From contig JAKOVD010000201.1 in the NCBI GenBank assembly GCA_029782215.1, forward strand, positions 1 to 64,000: a stretch of DNA of 64,000 bases, given 5' to 3'. The first letter of the stretch is position 1. Each line of letters starts with the position of its first letter. A program made the position numbers and the translations under genes. The notes under the pieces were generated by a model, which was not told where the DNA came from, ran no database searches, and was given only the letters and a program-made list of their open reading frames with translations. Shown here in pieces: positions 61,486 through 64,000 of the stretch. The stretch is from Chloroflexota bacterium (GTDB lineage: Bacteria; Chloroflexota; Anaerolineae; J102).

Positions 61486-62163
61486 CTAACCGATCAACAC
61501 CACGTGCAGCTCGCGCGGACCGTGCGCCCCCAGGGTCAGAGTCTGGGCGATGTCCGCCGTGCGGCTGGGACCGGTGATCACCACGGTGCTGCTGCTGGCG
61601 ACGATCTTGTCGTGCACACCCGGCGCCGCCAGCCAGGCGGCCAGGTCCGGGTAGATCAAGTCGGCCCGCAGCAGAGCATAGTGCACCGGCGGCATCAGCG
61701 AGGCAAACCGTCCCTGTTCCCGGCTGCCCAGCAGCACCAGGCTACCCGTGCGGGCCAGGCCAGCATCGGCGCCGGTCAAGCCCACCCCGATCTGTCCCAG
61801 CCGCTCAAGGTCCTGCTTGCGACGCAGCCCGGACAGCCGGCTTGACACCAGTTCGATGTCTCTGGCCTTCAGGTAAGGGGCGAGGCCCGGGTCGGGCCAC
61901 CGATCCACATCCCAGCAGAGCACCTGATTGACCTGCAGGCGCTTGAACTCCTCCAACAGGAACGCGCGTGCCGCCCCGCGGTCGGGCACACGGTGCAGGT
62001 CGCCGCGCACCTCGGCCAGGGCTGCGGCAAACACGTCCGCCAGCGGTTGCGCGAACGGAGGCGGCGCCGGCGGCGCCGGAAGCGTTTCCACCACGGCAGG
62101 AAGATGCCCCAGGGGCAGGGCCTGGCGGATGCGGTCAAGAATCTCGGCGCGAGGATCGGTCAT
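61486..62163 (-). CDS. lutC: Lactate utilization protein C (LUD domain)
   Basis: A 225-residue LutC/YkgG protein. It has a short N-terminal helical part, then the LUD domain with VGLTGADAGLARTGSLVLLGSREQGRFASLMPPVHYALL and the terminal GPSRTADIAQTLTLGAHGPRELHVVLI, both family hallmarks. With LutA and LutB it oxidises L-lactate to pyruvate. ATG 62163 gives the family start; the 125 readable residues before it are a shadow of lutB. It starts 23 bp after lutB. Confidence 0.94.
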   Translation of the reverse strand: MTDPRAEILDRIRQALPLGHLPAVVETLPAPPAPPPFAQPLADVFAAALAEVRGDLHRVPDRGAARAFLLEEFKRLQVNQVLCWDVDRWPDPGLAPYLKARDIELVSSRLSGLRRKQDLERLGQIGVGLTGADAGLARTGSLVLLGSREQGRFASLMPPVHYALLRADLIYPDLAAWLAAPGVHDKIVASSSTVVITGPSRTADIAQTLTLGAHGPRELHVVLIG

Positions 62164-62186
62164 GGGTGTGGTCCCTCGGTTGGGGG

Positions 62187-63611
62187 TCAATTCCGGCGAT
62201 CGGCGCCCTCGGCCGCAGCCTGCCGCTTCTCCCACCGGGCGCTGAAACTCTCGCTGACAACGGGCGGGAAGGCCCGGGTCTGCGTCCATCCTCCCAAGGG
62301 GCCAGGCAGCCACCGCGTCCAGCCCGGTCCCGCCTTTGGCGCCAGGCGTTGGGCCACGCTGGCCAGGCGCGCCCCCCAACGGAACAGGCGCGGACGGGTC
62401 GCCGCCCACGTGAAGCCGCGGATGCCAAAATGCAGCCAATCGGGAGGATAGCCCGCATCGACGCTTTCCGCCCGCAGCTTCAGGAGCATCCTGGGGATGT
62501 CGATGCGCACCGGGCAGGCCTCGGTGCAGGCGCCGCACAGGCTGGACGCCTGCGGAAGCTCATTCCACGGGCCGAGGCCGTCCAGGGCAGGGGTCACCAC
62601 AATGCCGATCGGGCCGGGGTACACCGAGCCATAGGTGTGGCCGCCGACATTGCGGTAGACGGGACAAACGTTGAGGCAGGCGCCGCAGCGAATGCAGTAG
62701 AGAATCTCGGCCAGCTCCGTGCCCAGGATGCGGGAACGCCCGTTGTCGACCAGGATCACATGGACCTGTTCAGGACCATCCTCGTCGCGACTGCGGCGGG
62801 GTCCGGTGACAAAGGTCGTGTAGCAGCTAAGAGGCTGGCCGGTGGCGCTGGCCGCCAGAATTTGGAGCAGGGTGCCCAGATCGTCCAGCGTTGGCACCAG
62901 CCTTTCGATGCCGACCAGAGCGACATGGATGCGCGGCGCAGCGGTGACAAAGCGGCCGTTGCCCTCGTTCGTCACCAGGACGATGCTGCCCGATTCGGCC
63001 ACGGCGAAATTGGCGCCAGTAATCCCCATATCCGCCTGCAGGAACGCCTCGCGCAGCGCCCGGCGGGCCGCGGCGGTGAGCGTCGGGATGTCAGCGTCAA
63101 GCGGTGTGCCCAGGTGCTCGTGGAACAGCGCCGACACATCTTCCTTGCGTTTGTGGACGATGGGCGCAATGATGTGGCTGGGGTGGTCGTGGCCAAGCTG
63201 CACCACGTATTCGCCCAAATCGGTCTCAAGCACCTCCAGACCGGCTGCTTCCAGGGCCGGATTGAGCTCGATCTCCTCGGTGAGCATGGACTTGCTCTTG
63301 ACGATGCGCTGCACCTCATTGCCCTTGGCGATTTCGACGACCAGGGCGCGGGCCTCGGCGGCATCGCGTGCCCAGTGCACGATGGCGCCGTTGCCCTCGG
63401 CGCTGCGCTGAAAGGCAACGAGATGTTCGTCCAGCCGGCTCAACGTGCCGGCGCGAATCATGCGCGCGTGGTCACGCAGCGCCTCCCCGTGGGGCAGGCT
63501 CCCCATCACGCGCACCCGGCCATCGGCAAAGTTGTTCATGGCCCGTCCCAGCGCCTGCTGGAGCGGAACATCAAGCAAAGCGATCTCAGCGCGTTGATTC
63601 AGCGTAGCCAT
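62187..63611 (-). CDS. lutB: Lactate utilization iron-sulfur protein B
   Basis: A 474-residue LutB/YkgF. The N-terminal LUD domain has KSKSMLTEEIELN and GITGANFAVAESGSIVLVTNEGN. The C-terminal ferredoxin-like part has CIRCGACLNVCP and CGACTEACP for two [4Fe-4S] clusters. It carries electrons in the LutABC lactate dehydrogenase. It lies between lutA and lutC in the same direction; a heptamer array separates it from lutA. Confidence 0.95.
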   Translation of the reverse strand: MATLNQRAEIALLDVPLQQALGRAMNNFADGRVRVMGSLPHGEALRDHARMIRAGTLSRLDEHLVAFQRSAEGNGAIVHWARDAAEARALVVEIAKGNEVQRIVKSKSMLTEEIELNPALEAAGLEVLETDLGEYVVQLGHDHPSHIIAPIVHKRKEDVSALFHEHLGTPLDADIPTLTAAARRALREAFLQADMGITGANFAVAESGSIVLVTNEGNGRFVTAAPRIHVALVGIERLVPTLDDLGTLLQILAASATGQPLSCYTTFVTGPRRSRDEDGPEQVHVILVDNGRSRILGTELAEILYCIRCGACLNVCPVYRNVGGHTYGSVYPGPIGIVVTPALDGLGPWNELPQASSLCGACTEACPVRIDIPRMLLKLRAESVDAGYPPDWLHFGIRGFTWAATRPRLFRWGARLASVAQRLAPKAGPGWTRWLPGPLGGWTQTRAFPPVVSESFSARWEKRQAAAEGADRRN

Positions 63612-63660
63612 AGAGCCATCGTAGACATGACGAGAGTTGCTCGGGCAAGACCCAACCCAT

Positions 63661-63695
63661 TACGCATGACGCAGTACGCAGTACGCCTCACGCCT
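63661..63695. repeat. Heptanucleotide repeat at lutA end
   Basis: TACGCAT, GACGCAG, TACGCAG, TACGCCT, CACGCCT: five 7-base units in phase. The array covers the lutA stop codon (63688-63690) and encodes its last two residues. Confidence 0.85.
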
Positions 63696-64000
63696 CAGCC
63701 AGCACTTCGGCCAGGTGGCGCACCCTGGGCTGCTCGCCTTTGGCAATCATGCCGCCGTTCATGTGCGTCATACACGAGGCATCGCAGACGACGCAGGTGT
63801 CGGCGCCGCTCGCGGCGATGTTGGCCAGCTTGTGCTGCAGCATAGCGCCCGACATCGCCGGCTCCTTGATGGCGAAGAGACCGCCAAACCCGCAGCACGC
63901 GCTGGCCTCCGGCAGGGGCGTCCGTTCACTGCCGGGGATGTGGTCGAGCAGCGTTTCGGCGCAGCCGTGCACCCCCAGGCTGCGTGTCAGGTGGCAGGAG
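63688..64000 (-). CDS. lutA: Lactate utilization protein A, C-terminal part (cut by window edge)
   Basis: The frame is open to the right edge and gives about 104 residues. They carry the second CCG domain of LutA/YkgE: SCHLTR near the edge and CCGFGGLFAIKEPAMSGAML, the Cys-rich motif that binds a [4Fe-4S] or heterodisulfide-reductase-type cluster. The later CVVCDASCMTHMNG agrees with the family. LutA forms the lactate-oxidising complex with LutB and LutC downstream. The start lies outside the window. Confidence 0.92.
   Translation of the reverse strand, partial: SCHLTRSLGVHGCAETLLDHIPGSERTPLPEASACCGFGGLFAIKEPAMSGAMLQHKLANIAASGADTCVVCDASCMTHMNGGMIAKGEQPRVRHLAEVLAEA

Overview
The window looks like a GC-rich chromosome segment from a bacterium that I place in the phylum Chloroflexota (Anaerolineae/Caldilineae-like). 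This is inferred from gene content: secreted DUF11 and beta-helix proteins with Thr-Pro linkers and a short hydrophobic C-terminal motif, a Ser/Thr kinase fused to a TolB-like propeller, a class III fructose-bisphosphatase, a full DhaM-HPr-EI fusion, and a PduO/ElyC/GT5 neighbourhood. No rRNA is present; one tRNA-Leu(GAG) is. The first 0.9 kb (a transposase tail and a methyltransferase) is visibly poorer in GC than the rest and looks acquired.

Layout. (1) 1-880: IS630-type transposase end and a methyltransferase. (2) 919-1689: exported hypothetical protein. (3) 14560 down to 1720, minus strand: a 12-gene glycerol/dihydroxyacetone cluster in the order glpF, dhaK, dhaL, glpK, glpA-like, sdhB-like, sdhC-like, sdhD-like, fbp (class III), methyltransferase, DJ-1/PfpI protein, dhaM-HPr-EI. 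(4) 15227-23467: radC, a membrane protein, methyltransferase, mutS2, a GT4 glycosyltransferase, a sugar epimerase, an SDR and a HEAT-repeat protein. (5) 23505-29186, minus: propeller protein, NERD-like protein, fabF, plsX, degV. (6) 29319-36556: tRNA-Leu with a consensus promoter, kinase, HD protein, cobalamin adenosyltransferase, ElyC/SanA-like protein, GT5 synthase, a double-CxxC thioredoxin-like protein and a small membrane protein. (7) 36753-39867: acyl-CoA dehydrogenase with etfB and etfA. (8) 39952-47197, minus: VOC dioxygenase-like protein, cupin, two moeA genes (one fused to a binding-protein domain) and a Zn/Cd/Pb-type P-ATPase behind a palindromic operator. (9) 47298-61458: a beta-helix protein, upp, comEB, acs, a phosphatidylcholine-synthase-like enzyme, an F420-type reductase and two large DUF11 surface proteins. 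(10) 61486-64000, minus: lutC, lutB and the end of lutA.

How it works together. The glycerol cluster would import glycerol (GlpF), phosphorylate it (GlpK), oxidise glycerol 3-phosphate to DHAP (GlpA-like) and phosphorylate dihydroxyacetone from PEP (DhaK/DhaL plus a self-contained EI-HPr-DhaM relay). FBPase III would channel DHAP to hexose, and a DJ-1 protein could deal with methylglyoxal. The most unusual point is that GlpA here lacks its own iron-sulfur domain and GlpB/GlpC partners. It is followed 19 bp later by a succinate-dehydrogenase-type B-C-D module without SdhA, which suggests a hybrid glycerol-3-phosphate:quinone oxidoreductase.

A second genome-level signal is a set of intergenic arrays built from exact 7-base units (variants of ACGCATT, GGTTGAA, GCAGGTG, TCCGCAA). 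They occur at nine places and often overlap stop or start codons and form hairpins.
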